From: Bog-532 sp963742865
GTDB taxonomy: Bacteria > Actinomycetota > Actinomycetes > Streptosporangiales > Streptosporangiaceae
Direction: 5' to 3'
DNA: 64,000 bases
NCBI GenBank assembly: GCA_963742865.1
Contig: CAVUNW010000024.1
Location: 1-64,000 of the forward strand
Shown here piece after piece: positions 9,198-17,980 of this stretch. The notes under the pieces are model-generated. The model was not told the origin of the DNA, ran no database searches, and worked only from the letters and a program-made list of their open reading frames with translations. Numbering within the stretch: the stretch's first letter is position 1; the number at the start of each line of letters is the position of its first letter. The position numbers and the translations under genes were made by a program.

Positions 9198-9350
9198 TCA
9201 CCTCGTAGTCCGGGATCGCAGCAGTCCGGCGACCCGGGCGCTCGCCTCGTCAAGTTCGGAGTACGTGGTCGTGGCGTCATCCACGCGCACAGCCACCCGG
9301 CCGGCGCGCGCACGCACCGTGCTCACCAGGTTCGATGCCAGGTTCGTCAT
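9198..9350 (-). pseudogene. N-terminal remnant of acyl-CoA ligase (copy A)
   Basis: The 50-codon frame starting at 9350 is nearly identical to the start of the intact ligase at 19004-20509, including the ribosome binding site and upstream region. Identity ends near 9220. The next bases, 9198-9213, match a position about 280 bases further into the ligase (20075-20090), so an internal deletion joined two ligase pieces and shifted the frame to a quick stop. The remaining ligase sequence is missing and the SDR gene follows at once. Confidence 0.85.
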
Positions 9351-9563
9351 ACTGCTCCTCCTCGCCGGAGGGTCCGTGCCTGCGCGGCCGGGCGCCAGCA
9401 GACCCTCATTGTCAGGCCTGGCCGGCCTGTCCAGGGTCCCTGGTATCAAGCTCGTTCCTGGGCATTGGTTCCGCGGCACAACCGGGCGGCCCGGGACGGG
9501 GGACGCGGCGCGGGCACATTTTCCTGGCCTATGTTGAGGCCGACAGAGAGGAACGAACCCGTC

Positions 9564-10271
9564 ATGACCCCAGCGAGCCGGCCGCGGGTGCTCACGCTCC
9601 GTTCGGGAGACGTCGTGCGGGTGCGGCAGGTGCGGCCCGGTGACGCACCGGCGCTGGCCCGGGCCTACGCGAACCTGAGCGAGCAGTCGCGGTACCGGCG
9701 TTTCTTCACCGCCACGCCCGAACTCCCCGAGGCCACCCTCGAGGGGGCCGCCGACGTCGATCACGAAAACCATGAGGCGCTGGTCGCCGTGCCGCTGCTG
9801 TCCTCCGAGATCGTCGGGGAATGCCGGTTCATCCGCCGCGCGGACCAGCCCGGCTCGGCCGATCTGGGGGTTACTGTGGTCGACGCCTGGCAGGGCCGCG
9901 GGCTTGGCTCCGCGTTGCTGGCCTGCCTGAGCGAGCGCGCGCTGGAGGTCGGGATCGAGTACTTCACCGCGGAGATCCTGGCCGAGAACCGGACCGTGCT
10001 CTCGATACTGCCGAGCCTGGGCCAGGTCGAGACCGAATCAGCCGGCCCCGTGGTCACCGCCCGCATCGAGATCCCGGAGTCACCCGGGCCAGCCGGGCAG
10101 GATTTCCTGGACCTGCTGATCGCGGCGGCCCGCGGGCAGATCGTGGGGATCCCCGCCCCCCTCCGGCAGCTGATCCACATGCCAGACGAATTCCCTGACC
10201 TCGCGCACATCGTGCGGCTGCCGGTGACCATGCTGCTGAAGGCGCTGCGGCTCCGGTCCCCAGGCTCCTGA
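9564..10271 (+). CDS. GNAT family N-acetyltransferase
   Basis: 235 aa from the ATG at 9564, which has AGAGGA upstream. The acetyl-CoA binding motif is in VVDAWQGRGLGSALL, near residues 110-125, and the fold spans about residues 10-165. It is a stand-alone relative of the acetyltransferase domain of protein lysine acetyltransferases (Pat/PatZ type), which in actinobacteria often acetylate acyl-CoA ligases. Divergent placement beside an acyl-CoA ligase gene (intact in copy B, remnant here) would fit control of the ligase by acetylation, but that is inference. The first 19 bases are duplicated at 20725. Confidence 0.85.
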   Translation: MTPASRPRVLTLRSGDVVRVRQVRPGDAPALARAYANLSEQSRYRRFFTATPELPEATLEGAADVDHENHEALVAVPLLSSEIVGECRFIRRADQPGSADLGVTVVDAWQGRGLGSALLACLSERALEVGIEYFTAEILAENRTVLSILPSLGQVETESAGPVVTARIEIPESPGPAGQDFLDLLIAAARGQIVGIPAPLRQLIHMPDEFPDLAHIVRLPVTMLLKALRLRSPGS

Positions 10272-10446
10272 CACGCCGTTGTCTGAGGTCGCCTCGCCCT
10301 ATAGACGGAGCCTGGGCTAGGGCAATAGCCCAGGTCTATGTCACGACAGTCATCATCGCCTTTGCCTTTGCTGGCCACGCGGGTGGACTTAGAGTTCGCG
10401 CGGATTGGTGTGATCTGCGGGGCTCTGGCGTGTCTTGAGGAAGAAC

Positions 10447-10509
10447 AGGCACAGGTTCCGTGATCATCGGAGTTCTCTACGCTCTGTGATCACGGGAGTC
10501 CCTGTGCCT
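10447..10509 (+). promoter_or_regulatory. nested inverted repeat over the transposase start
   Basis: Two nested pairs, AGGCACAGG (10447-10455) with CCTGTGCCT (10501-10509) and CCGTGATCA (10458-10466) with TGATCACGG (10487-10495), would fold the leader into a long hairpin. The GTG start at 10504 would be inside the outer stem. Such structures are known in other IS elements to stop translation from read-through transcripts. That function here is inference. Confidence 0.5.
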
Positions 10510-11347
10510 GCCATCCCATCATGGCTGCTGGAACCGCTGTGGGACCAGTTCGCCGCGCTTGTTCCCGGCCGCCCGGTCTATGACCCTGCTCACCCGCTGG
10601 GCTGCCACCGGCGCCGGATCGCCGACCGGATCGTGTTCGAAAAACTGATCCAGGTCTTGCGGTTCGGCTGCTCGTATGAGGCGATCGCCGACCGCAGCTG
10701 CTCAGCCACCACCATCCGCGGCCGCCGCGACGAGTGGATCAAGGCGGGGATCTTCTCCCGCCTCAAGCAGGTCGCGCTGGACGCCTATGACCGCATCGTT
10801 GGCCTGGTCCTGCAGGAACTCGCGATCGACGGCTGCATCACCAAGGCCCCTGGCGGCGGGGAATGCGCAGGCCGCAGCCCGGTGGACCGCGGCAAGCAGG
10901 GCATGAAGCGCTCCAGCATGACCGACGGCTACGGCATCCCGCTGGACCGGGTGCTGGCCGCGGCGAGCCGCCATGACTCCCCGCTGCTGGCTCCCACGCT
11001 GGACAAGCTCGATGACCTGGGACCTTTGCCTGATGACGTCCGGGTCCACCTGGACGCCGGGTACGACTCGCAGAAGACCCGCGATGAGCTCGCCGCCCGG
11101 GGGATGACCGGGCAGATCGCGCATAAAGGCGATAAAGCCCCGATCCAGGCCGGGCAGCGCTGGCACATCGAGCGGACCAACGCCTGGCACAACTCCTTCA
11201 ACCGGCTGCAGACGATGCTACGAACGCCGCGAGACCGTGATCGATGCCTTCTTCGACCTGGCCGATGCGATCATCACCGTCCGTAGCCTGATCCGCCAGG
11301 CGTGGACCACTTACCGATGGGACGGCCGACCGGCACGACGACCGTGA
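10504..11347 (+). pseudogene. IS5-family (IS1031-like) transposase, frameshifted
   Basis: A DDE transposase with catalytic candidates in AIDGC, HLDAGYDS and IERTNAW, in the right order and spacing. Translation from the GTG at 10504 is open to about 11210, then leaves the family frame. The expected tail (RCYERRETVIDAFFDLADA and onward) resumes in another frame and ends at TGA 11345-11347. One extra base near 11212 explains it. The element is therefore probably inactive, unless the change is a sequencing error. An earlier TTG at 10435 gives a longer frame, but that segment lies in the hairpin leader. Confidence 0.8.
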
Positions 11348-11405
11348 TCACCCACCTATCCGCGCGGCCTCTTAATAGGGGAGACTTCTCAGAAGGGTGA
11401 ATTAG

Positions 11406-11798
11406 ATGCGCCATTCAGGCTGGCTGACGTTTTCCGCCGTTGTGCTGATCATCGCGGGGATCATGCGGGTGATCGATGCGATCTGGGCCTTCGGATACCA
11501 CGGCACCATCCCCGGTAACTTCCAGGGCGCGCTGCTTGGGCACAGCCTTGCGGCCTATGGGTGGCTATGGCTGATCATCGGCATAATCCTGATCATCGCT
11601 GGCGTTTTGGTGCTCGGTCCAGCCGACCAGCCCAGCGCAGAAATCTCACGCTGGGTGGGGATCATCGCGGCGGGCCTCGCCGCCATCTCGGCCATTTTCG
11701 TGATTCCGTACTATCCGGTCTGGTCGCTCATCTATATCGCCATCGCGGTCATGGTGATCTACGGGCTCTCGGCCCACTACGGGGAGCAGACGGCTTGA
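11406..11798 (+). CDS. DUF7144 family small membrane protein
   Basis: 130 aa with four hydrophobic segments (about residues 5-28, 45-70, 82-102 and 104-122) and little else. It matches the actinobacterial DUF7144 family of unknown function. A GAAGGG ribosome binding site precedes the ATG. Its stop overlaps the TTG start of the MscS gene (TTGA), so the two form one unit. The first 60 bases are duplicated at about 20783-20850, where the frame is broken. Confidence 0.8.
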   Translation: MRHSGWLTFSAVVLIIAGIMRVIDAIWAFGYHGTIPGNFQGALLGHSLAAYGWLWLIIGIILIIAGVLVLGPADQPSAEISRWVGIIAAGLAAISAIFVIPYYPVWSLIYIAIAVMVIYGLSAHYGEQTA

Positions 11799-12475
11799 CG
11801 ACGTTGCCTGCCGGTGCGGCCGCCGTGGCCAAGGTAAAGGCGCACGCCCGGCCGTGGCGGTCCATCTTCCTCCTGGTGCTCGCGGTGGTGATGGCGACCG
11901 TATCCCGCTCGGCCCGGACGGCGGCCGCCAGCGTGTTCTTCCCCGATACGACTTACCGGGCGCTGGGCCACACCGGCACCGAGGCGGTCGCGGACACCGC
12001 GGCGGTGGCGTTCTGCGTGCTCGCGTTCACTGCTACGGCCGGCTTCGCAGGCCGGACCCGCAAGGTCCTCCAGCCGAAGATCGGCACTCCGCACACGGCC
12101 GTCATCCGGTACGCCATAATCCTGCTGGGTGGCCTGGCCACGATCCTGATCGCCCTGCAGCTGTTCGGCATCGCGGTCAACCAGCTTCTGCTCGGCGGCG
12201 CGTTCGCCACGATCCTGGTTGGCATCGCGGCCCAGCAAAGCCTCTCCAACGTGTTTGCAGGCATGGTCTTGCTGCTCGCCCGGCCGGTCGACGTCGGCGA
12301 CCAGGTGTGGATCAAGTCAGGGGCGCTGGGCGGCGATCTTCGCGGGAACGTCACCGAGATTGGTATCATCTACGTCCGGCTGGATACACCCGATGGGCCG
12401 CTTCACCTGCCTAATTCCCAGGTTCTTGGGGCTGCGGTAGCGCCCGTGGGCGACAGCCCGGCGGACCGCACCTGA
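11795..12475 (+). CDS. small MscS-type mechanosensitive ion channel
   Basis: 226 aa from the TTG at 11795, which overlaps the DUF7144 stop. Hydrophobic segments lie near residues 20-40, 65-85 and 105-150. The pore-lining helix and beta domain read GIAAQQSLSNVFAGMVLLLA, then RPVDVGDQVWI, the classic MscS signature. The C-terminus after LPNSQVLGAAV is short, as in small actinobacterial members, though loss of some tail cannot be excluded because acyl-CoA dehydrogenase debris begins right after. It protects against osmotic down-shock by opening a membrane pore. The TTG is unusual; a GTG further in at 11826 is an alternative. Confidence 0.85.
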   Translation: MTTLPAGAAAVAKVKAHARPWRSIFLLVLAVVMATVSRSARTAAASVFFPDTTYRALGHTGTEAVADTAAVAFCVLAFTATAGFAGRTRKVLQPKIGTPHTAVIRYAIILLGGLATILIALQLFGIAVNQLLLGGAFATILVGIAAQQSLSNVFAGMVLLLARPVDVGDQVWIKSGALGGDLRGNVTEIGIIYVRLDTPDGPLHLPNSQVLGAAVAPVGDSPADRT

Positions 12476-12489
12476 CCCGCCGTCCGGGC

Positions 12490-12721
12490 TGATGATCTAT
12501 GGGCGGACGGTCGTAGGTGAAGGCGCCGATGCCGGTGATGGCGCGGCCAGCGATGAGGGTTTGCATGGTTTCGGTGCCTTCGAAGGTGTGGATGGCTTCG
12601 AGGTCGACCATGTGCCGGATGACCTGGTAGTCCAGGAGGATGCCGTTGCCGCCGAGCATGTCGCGGACGGAGAAGAAGTCCGTCCCCAGGGACTCCCCGA
12701 GCTGCGTGCTGGCGACGGGTG
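12490..12721 (-). pseudogene. C-terminal remnant of an acyl-CoA dehydrogenase
   Basis: The frame contains RDMLGGNGILLDYQVIRHM followed by FEGTETMQTLIAGRAITGI, the end of a glutaryl-CoA-dehydrogenase-like protein. It resembles, but is not identical to, the end of the damaged gene at 23805-25009. There is no start and no upstream catalytic region; the phaZ fragment abuts it. Confidence 0.8.
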
Positions 12722-13010
12722 TCACTCTGGCCCCCCCTCGGCGGTGAGGAACGCGTCCACGACCGATGCCAACAGGACACGCGGATGCCCGGGGACCATC
12801 AGCGCGCCCGGGCTGGTCGCCACCAGGACCAGGCGGCGCACCCGGTCCGGGCGGCGCAGCGCGAACTGCTGCGCCAGCCCGCCCCCCCAGGAGATACCCA
12901 GCACGTCGGCCTGCTCATAGCCGAGCTGATCGAGCAGCCCGGTCAGCGAGACGGCAGGATGGCCACATGGTGACGACGGCAGGATGGCCACATGGTAAGG
13001 GACCACCGTC
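12722..13010 (-). pseudogene. phaZ fragment (copy A)
   Basis: It matches parts of the PHA depolymerase gene at 20861-21800: VVPYHVA, then GISWGGGLAQQFALRRPDR, LVATSPGALMVPG, and the last residues before the same stop. About 370 bases of the middle are deleted. A 22-bp direct repeat (12950-12971 and 12975-12996) is new in this copy. Its poly-C tract keeps seven C, so the nucleophile region is in frame here, unlike copy B. It is fused in frame to an IS630 piece. Confidence 0.85.
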
Positions 13011-13215
13011 GACCAGTGGGTGCCGCCCTCGGGGACCTCTTCCAAGGTCCGCACCACCACCTCCTCCACCTGGGCGTCGGTGATGGTGCGCGGCACCCCC
13101 GGCCGCGGTTCATCCGTTAGCCCGTCCAGCCGGCCGCGCAGGAAACGGACCCGCCACTTGCTGACCGTGCCGCGGTTGACCCCCAGCCACGCCGCGCGAT
13201 GCCCGCTTGAATGGC
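13011..13215 (-). pseudogene. IS630-family transposase HTH remnant fused to phaZ fragment
   Basis: The frame reads WLGVNRGTVSKWRVRFL, then RLDGLTDEPRPGVPR, then EVVVRTLEEVPEGGTHWST, the N-terminal helix-turn-helix of IS630 transposases. The DDE catalytic domain is absent. Immediately after HWST the frame continues into the phaZ fragment without a stop, giving a chimeric open frame of 214 codons (12722-13366). Confidence 0.85.
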
Positions 13216-13280
13216 TCCATGTCTGTTTCGGCGTTTGGCGGGCCGGGGCAGCTGGGCCAGCGCTGCCGCCAAGATTGTGT

Positions 13281-13385
13281 CTACCGTGCTGCAGGCTGGA
13301 ACAGCTCAATCGGGTTGCCGGATGGTCCAGTGGAGCAGATCCGGCGGGCCGGGAAATTCTGGGCATACTTCACGTACCCGGTCGC
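13281..13385 (-). pseudogene. C-terminal remnant of a VOC (glyoxalase) family protein
   Basis: The frame ends SGNPIELFQPAAR before the stop at 13281, the typical last beta strand of glyoxalase/bleomycin-resistance (VOC) proteins including the metal-ligand Glu. The rest of the domain is not recognisable upstream. Confidence 0.5.
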
Positions 13386-13578
13386 AGAGGCTGACCACAT
13401 AGTCGGATGCTGGCGCAGCCTGGGACTGCGGTCGATGAGCTCGGCGGCCTCAGCCGGACCGACGCACCTCGCCTCCGCCAGAACCGCCGGGGCGGAGTAA
13501 CCGGGCGCGGGTTGTGCGCGCGTAGAGTCGGTACCGGCCGGCTGGATGCCCGAATGGCCAAGAGGACGGTGAGGGCGC

Positions 13579-13854
13579 GTGAGTTTCAACCACCTTCTCG
13601 TTGACCAGCCCCAGCCCGGGATCGCCCGATCCGCGGTGATCCTCGGTGAGGTCCACGTCGGTGCCGGCGCGATCCTGGCGCAGGGCCTGGTGGTACGGGC
13701 ACACGGCGCCGCAGTGAGCATCGGCAACTACTCGGCCATACGGGAGAACGGTGTGGTGATCGGCACGCCCGGGCATCCGGTCCGGGTGGGCCAGCGCACC
13801 GTCTTCGGCCACCGCGCCACGCGACGGAGCGGCCCAGGCAGTGGGGTGTGCTGA
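13579..13854 (+). pseudogene. truncated left-handed beta-helix (gamma carbonic anhydrase-like) protein
   Basis: 91 codons from a GTG with GTGAGG upstream. Hexapeptide turns are visible: ARSAVILGEVHVGAGAILAQ, then NYSAIRENGVVIGT, like the first half of YrdA/CaiE-type gamma carbonic anhydrase proteins. The family is normally about 170-200 aa, but here the match ends at VGQRTVFGHRAT and the frame stops ten codons later. The downstream half, with metal-binding His residues, is missing, so it is unlikely to work. Confidence 0.65.
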
Positions 13855-13858
13855 TCCC

Positions 13859-15263
13859 ATGACCGAGCGGATCGTCGTAATCGGGGCGGACGCGGCCGGG
13901 ATGAGCGCGGCCGCGCAGGCCAGGCGGATCGCGGGCGACGCGGTCGAGATCGTCGCGCTCGAGCGCGGAGCGTACAGCTCCTACTCTGCCTGTGGCATCC
14001 CGTACTGGGTAGCCGGTGATGTCAACGCGCCGGAGCGTCTGGTCGCCCGTTCGCCGGATGCACACCGGCGCAACGGCATCGACCTTCGGATGCGAACCGA
14101 GGTGGAGAAGATCGACCTCGCGGCCGGGCGGGTGCTCGCTCATGACCGTGCCGCCGGGCGATCGTTCCGGGAAGGCTTCGACTCTCTCGTCATCGCGACC
14201 GGCGCGGTCCCGGTGCGACCGCCGCTGCCCGGTGTGGACGCCGTCGGCGTGTTCGGCGTGCAGACGCTCGACGACGGCGCCGCGCTCCTGGCGGATCTGC
14301 ACCGCACGCAGCCGCGGCGGGCCGTGGTGGTCGGCGGGGGCTACATCGGCGTGGAGATGGCCGAGGCACTTGTGCGACGCGGGGTCGCCGTCACTGTCGT
14401 CGATCAGGCCGCGCAACCGATGACCACGCTCGACCCGGACATGGGGGCGGCGGTAAACCGGGCCATGGAGGACATCGGCATCGATGTACGCACCGAAACC
14501 GCCGTCATCGGATTCGAGACCGGCAGCGACCACAGGATCCGCTCGGTGCTGACCGCCGACGGCTCAATCCCGGCCGACGTCGTCGTCCTCGGCCTCGGGG
14601 TGCGGCCGAACACCGCGCTCGCACAAGATGCCGGCCTGGCGCTGGGGGATCACGGCGGCCTGCGCACGAACGTGCAGATGCAGGTTCTGGGCTACGACCA
14701 TGTCTGGGCGGGCGGCGACTGCGTGGAGGTCCTCAATCTGGTTTCGGGTCAGTACCAGCATGTGGCGCTCGGCACCCACGCCAACAAGCAGGGCCGGGTC
14801 ATCGGGCACAACCTGGCCGGCTCCTACGCCACGTTTCCCGGGGTGGTCGGCACGGCGGTGAGCAAGGTGTGCCATCTGGAGATTGCCCGGACCGGGCTGC
14901 GCGAGCGCGACGCCACACGCGCCGGGTTCGAATACGTGACCGTCACCGTGCGGTCCACTACGAAAGGCCGGCTACTTCCCGGGCACCCAGCGGATGACCG
15001 TCAAGATGATCGCCGAACGCCTCAGCGGGCGCCTGCTGGGAGTGCAGATCGTCGGCTACGAGGGGTCGGCCAAGCGGATCGACACGGCTGCGACGGCGCT
15101 ATGGAACCGGATGACGGTGGAAGAGATGACCGCCCTGGACCTCGCATACGCTCCGCCGTTCGCGCCGGTGTGGGATCCGATTCTCGTGGCGGCACGGCAG
15201 GCCGCCGGGGCCGTGCGCCAGGCCAGCGCGGCCGGCGATGACGCCCTTTCAAACACGCGGTGA
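13859..15263 (+). pseudogene. CoA-disulfide-reductase-like FAD oxidoreductase, frameshifted near its C-terminus
   Basis: From the ATG at 13859: FAD motif IGADAAGMSAAAQ, redox Cys in SACGIPYW near residue 45, NAD motif VVGGGYIGVEMAEAL and AGGDCVEV. This is the single-Cys pyridine nucleotide disulfide oxidoreductase group (CoA-disulfide reductase/NADH oxidase). The family frame breaks at about 14963, after RSTTK, where one extra G shifts it. The rest of the dimerisation domain (MTVKMIAERLSGRLLG to the stop at 15263) continues in another frame. Without correction a 460-aa protein with a wrong tail would be made. All catalytic parts precede the lesion, so partial function or sequencing error are both possible. 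Confidence 0.8.
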
Positions 15264-15339
15264 ACCAGGCGCCTGGATCGGGGCCGGGCCTGAAACCTGG
15301 CTGTTTCATCCTTGGTCATGACCACACCGTACGATTTCC

Positions 15340-15447
15340 CGTAACCAACGGGCATGCGTCAACCGACCGCACGCCGCCGGGCTCCTCATCCACCTCCGCG
15401 ACCTCCGCGCCTTCCAGCGCGAACAGCCGCGACGCCATATCCTGACG
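15340..15447 (-). pseudogene. possible ISL3 transposase N-terminal remnant
   Basis: One minus-strand frame reads MASRLFALEGAEV then DEEPGGVRSVDA, similar to the opening of ISL3-type transposases before their zinc ribbon. It is very short and ends without the expected cysteines. Confidence 0.3.
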
Positions 15448-15487
15448 CACGTGCCCGTGGCTTCTTGATGATCATGCCGGGAGCAGG

Positions 15488-15600
15488 TCAGCGTGGCATG
15501 GGTGAAGCGGCGGTGGGAATGCCGGGTGGCTTCCTGCAGGCGTGGTACGTTCACCGAGTCGCTGCCGGCCATCCCGCCGCGGTGCCGGGTGACGAAGCGG
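15488..15600 (+). pseudogene. ISL3 transposase zinc-ribbon remnant
   Basis: A plus-strand frame reads VAWVKRRWECRVASC then RRGTFTESLPAIPPRCRVT, the C-terminal half of the N-terminal zinc ribbon of ISL3 transposases. It stops exactly where the hydrolase fragment starts, so it marks a rearrangement junction. Confidence 0.6.
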
Positions 15601-16050
15601 CATCATGTACAGGACCCGACTGTACTCGGATCGTCCGTGAACCGCACGATCTGCCCGTCCTGGAAGGCGGGCTGGACCTCCGGGCTGCCGGGGTCGCGGT
15701 GGTCGCTGAATTCCCGGAACAGCGTGTTGAAATTGGGCGGTCCCGCGAACAGGGCGCTGGCGGTGAGGCTCAGGCCGTATTCGCCGCTGAAGGACCCCAG
15801 GCTTCCCCGGCCACGAACAGCAGGCCGGCGTTTACCAGGTAGACCACGCCGGCGACCACGATCCAGGCGACCGCGCGCACCGCGCGCGGCCCGATCCAGC
15901 GATGGAGCCGTTGCGCGACCCAGCGGTACAGGCCGCGAAGGCCGCGCCCGCTGTAGAAGACCGAGCGGGACTTGATAGTCAGCTTTGTGTCGTACTGGGT
16001 GGCGTCCTTGGGCTCGTTCCTGTAGTCCTGAATCGTCAGGTGCCACCAGA
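15598..16050 (-). pseudogene. Abhydrolase_9 fragment (copy C, middle part)
   Basis: It matches the intact gene at 6561-8294 in two blocks. One covers the membrane end (GRGLRGLYRW to the hydrophobic VVAGVVYLV). The other covers the hydrolase core (FSGEYGLSLTASALFAGPPN to the QDGQIVRF region). About 540 bases between them are deleted at a short CAGC repeat, and a further 40 bases near 15617-15628. The two blocks are in different frames. Upstream, to about 16090, a frame with LTIWWHLTIQDY has no assignment. Confidence 0.85.
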
Positions 16051-16231
16051 TCGTCAGCACGCCGATCGCGTCTGCGTTCTTGGTGACCGGACATAGTTCT
16101 CGGCCAGGAAGACGACGCGGCTGCCGGTTTACGTCGTAATTACTGCGTTGGCGTCGCTCAGCGGCGCAATGGCGTTGCTGCGCCGGACCGGACCCCGGCT
16201 GACACGGCAACCGTCCAGAAAGGATCCCGCC

Positions 16232-17953
16232 ATGTCAAAGGACCTGCTCTTGAACCCGTGCACCTACGATCCGGCGCACTTTGACCCGGAGACCCGCCGC
16301 CTGCTGCGGGCCACGGTCGACTGGTTCGAGACGCGCGGCAAGAAGGCGCTGATCAGCAGCTACATCAACCGCGTCTGGTACGCGGACTTCCTGGAGTTCG
16401 CCGCCAAGGAGGGCCTGTTCGCCACTTTCCTCACGCCGGCCGCCGATGCCGCCGGTGATGAGAACAAGCGCTGGGACACCGCCCGCAACGCGGCCCTCAA
16501 TGAGATCCTCGGCTTCTACGGCCTGAACTACTGGTACACCTGGCAGGTCACCATCCTCGGCCTCGGCCCGGTGTGGCAGAGCGCGAACCCCCAGGCGCGC
16601 GCCCGCGCCGCCGCCCTGCTCTCCGAGGGCCATGTGATGGCCTTCGGCCTGTCCGAGAAGAGCCACGGCGCCGACATCTACCAGACGGACATGGTCCTCA
16701 GCCCGGACGGCACGGGCCGCTTCCGCGCCAACGGCTCCAAGTACTACATCGGCAACGGCAACGTCGCCGGGCTGGTCTCTGTCTTCGGCCGCCGCTCCGA
16801 CATCGAGGGCCCCGGCGGCTATGTCTTCTTCGCAGCCGACAGCCGCCACCCGAACTACCACCTGGTAAAGAACGTGGTGAACTCGCAGATGTTCGTCAGC
16901 GAGTTCCGCCTGGAGGACTACCCGGTGCGCGCCGAGGACGTGATGCACACCGGCAGGGGCGCCTTCGACGCCGCCCTCAACAGCGTCAACGTCGGCAAGT
17001 TCAACTTGTGCGCTGCGGGCGTCGGCATCTGCGAGCACGCCATGTACGAGGCGGTCACCCACGCCCACAACCGCATCCTGTATGGCAGGCGGGTCACCGA
17101 CTTCCCGCACGTGCGCCGCGAGCTCACCGACGCCTACGTCCGGCTGGTCGCCATGAAGCTCTTCAGCGACCGCGCCGCCGACTACTTCCGCTCCGCCGGC
17201 CCCGAAGACCGCCGCTATCTGCTCTTCAACCCCATGACCAAGATGAAGGTCACTACCGAGAGCGAAAAAGTCATCGACCTCATGTGGGACGTCATCGCCG
17301 CTAAGGGCTTCGAGAAGGACACCTACTTCGACAAGGCCGCCCGCGACATCCGCGGCCTGCCCAAGCTGGAGGGCACGGTCCACGTCAACCTCGCTCTCAT
17401 CCAGAAGTTCATGGGCAACTACCTGTTCAACCCCGCCGAGTACAGGCCCGTGCCCACTCGCCTTGACGCGGCGGACGACACCTTTCTCTTCCACCAGGGC
17501 CCGGCGCGCGGCCTGGGCGCCGTCCGCTTCCACGCCTGGCGCATCGTCTACGACCGGTACGCCCAACTGCCCAACGTCGCCCGCTTCCGGGATCAGGCCG
17601 ACGGACTGTGCGAGCTGCTCTCCAAGCACGCCCCCGACCAGACCCAACTGCAGGACCTCGACTTCTCCCTCGCCCTCAGCCACCTCTTCGCCCTGGTGGT
17701 CTACGGCCAACTGGTGCTGGAGCAAGCCGAGCTGACCAGCCTGGACCAGGACCTGCTGGACGAGATCTTCGACGTGCTGGTCCGCGACTTCTCCGGCCAC
17801 GCCACCGAGCTGCACGGCAAGGCCGCCGCCACCGACGCCCAGACCGCCTGGGCACTGGCCAGCATCCGCCGCCCGGCCGAAGGCTCCCAGCGCTTCGCCC
17901 GCGTCTGGTCCCAGGTCGAGGCGCTGTCCGGTGCCTACGAGATGCAGCCCTGA
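16232..17953 (+). CDS. large acyl-CoA dehydrogenase family protein
   Basis: 573 aa from an ATG preceded by AAAGGA. The acyl-CoA dehydrogenase middle-domain motif is visible as MAFGLSEKSHGADIYQTD, with the beta domain to about residue 240 and a helical FAD domain after it. The final 130 residues extend beyond the usual 380-400 aa, as in larger FadE-type enzymes. It catalyses alpha,beta-dehydrogenation of an acyl-CoA with electron transfer flavoprotein as acceptor; chain length is not predictable. It is undamaged, although hydrolase debris lies on both sides (15598-16050 and 17981-18238), so it was probably inserted or retained under selection. Confidence 0.85.
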   Translation: MSKDLLLNPCTYDPAHFDPETRRLLRATVDWFETRGKKALISSYINRVWYADFLEFAAKEGLFATFLTPAADAAGDENKRWDTARNAALNEILGFYGLNYWYTWQVTILGLGPVWQSANPQARARAAALLSEGHVMAFGLSEKSHGADIYQTDMVLSPDGTGRFRANGSKYYIGNGNVAGLVSVFGRRSDIEGPGGYVFFAADSRHPNYHLVKNVVNSQMFVSEFRLEDYPVRAEDVMHTGRGAFDAALNSVNVGKFNLCAAGVGICEHAMYEAVTHAHNRILYGRRVTDFPHVRRELTDAYVRLVAMKLFSDRAADYFRSAGPEDRRYLLFNPMTKMKVTTESEKVIDLMWDVIAAKGFEKDTYFDKAARDIRGLPKLEGTVHVNLALIQKFMGNYLFNPAEYRPVPTRLDAADDTFLFHQGPARGLGAVRFHAWRIVYDRYAQLPNVARFRDQADGLCELLSKHAPDQTQLQDLDFSLALSHLFALVVYGQLVLEQAELTSLDQDLLDEIFDVLVRDFSGHATELHGKAAATDAQTAWALASIRRPAEGSQRFARVWSQVEALSGAYEMQP

Positions 17954-17980
17954 ACCAGGAGACCGCACCATGGTGGCACG

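Larger units (their letters stand above)
10392..11371. mobile_element. IS5-family element, IS1031-like, 980 bp
   Basis: The ends are imperfect inverted repeats starting GAG: 10392 GAGTTCGCGCGGATTGGTG, and the complement of the right end, GAGGCCGCGCGGATAGGTG. They are flanked by a TTA target duplication (10389-10391 and 11372-11374). GAG ends and a TNA target are known hallmarks of the IS1031 group. The uninterrupted site is preserved in the duplicated segment at about 20750-20760, where GGACTTAG runs straight into TAGGGGAG. The boundaries are therefore supported by an internal empty-site comparison. The single transposase gene carries a frameshift. Confidence 0.9.

Noticed and set aside
15264..16231. 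A complete gene between the CoA-disulfide-reductase-like gene and the acyl-CoA dehydrogenase
   Set aside because: All frames here break into fragments of ISL3 transposase and the Abhydrolase_9 gene in different frames; no intact gene.
16235..17971. 578-codon minus-strand frame opposite the large acyl-CoA dehydrogenase
   Set aside because: Val/Gly/Glu-rich antisense frame without any recognisable domain.
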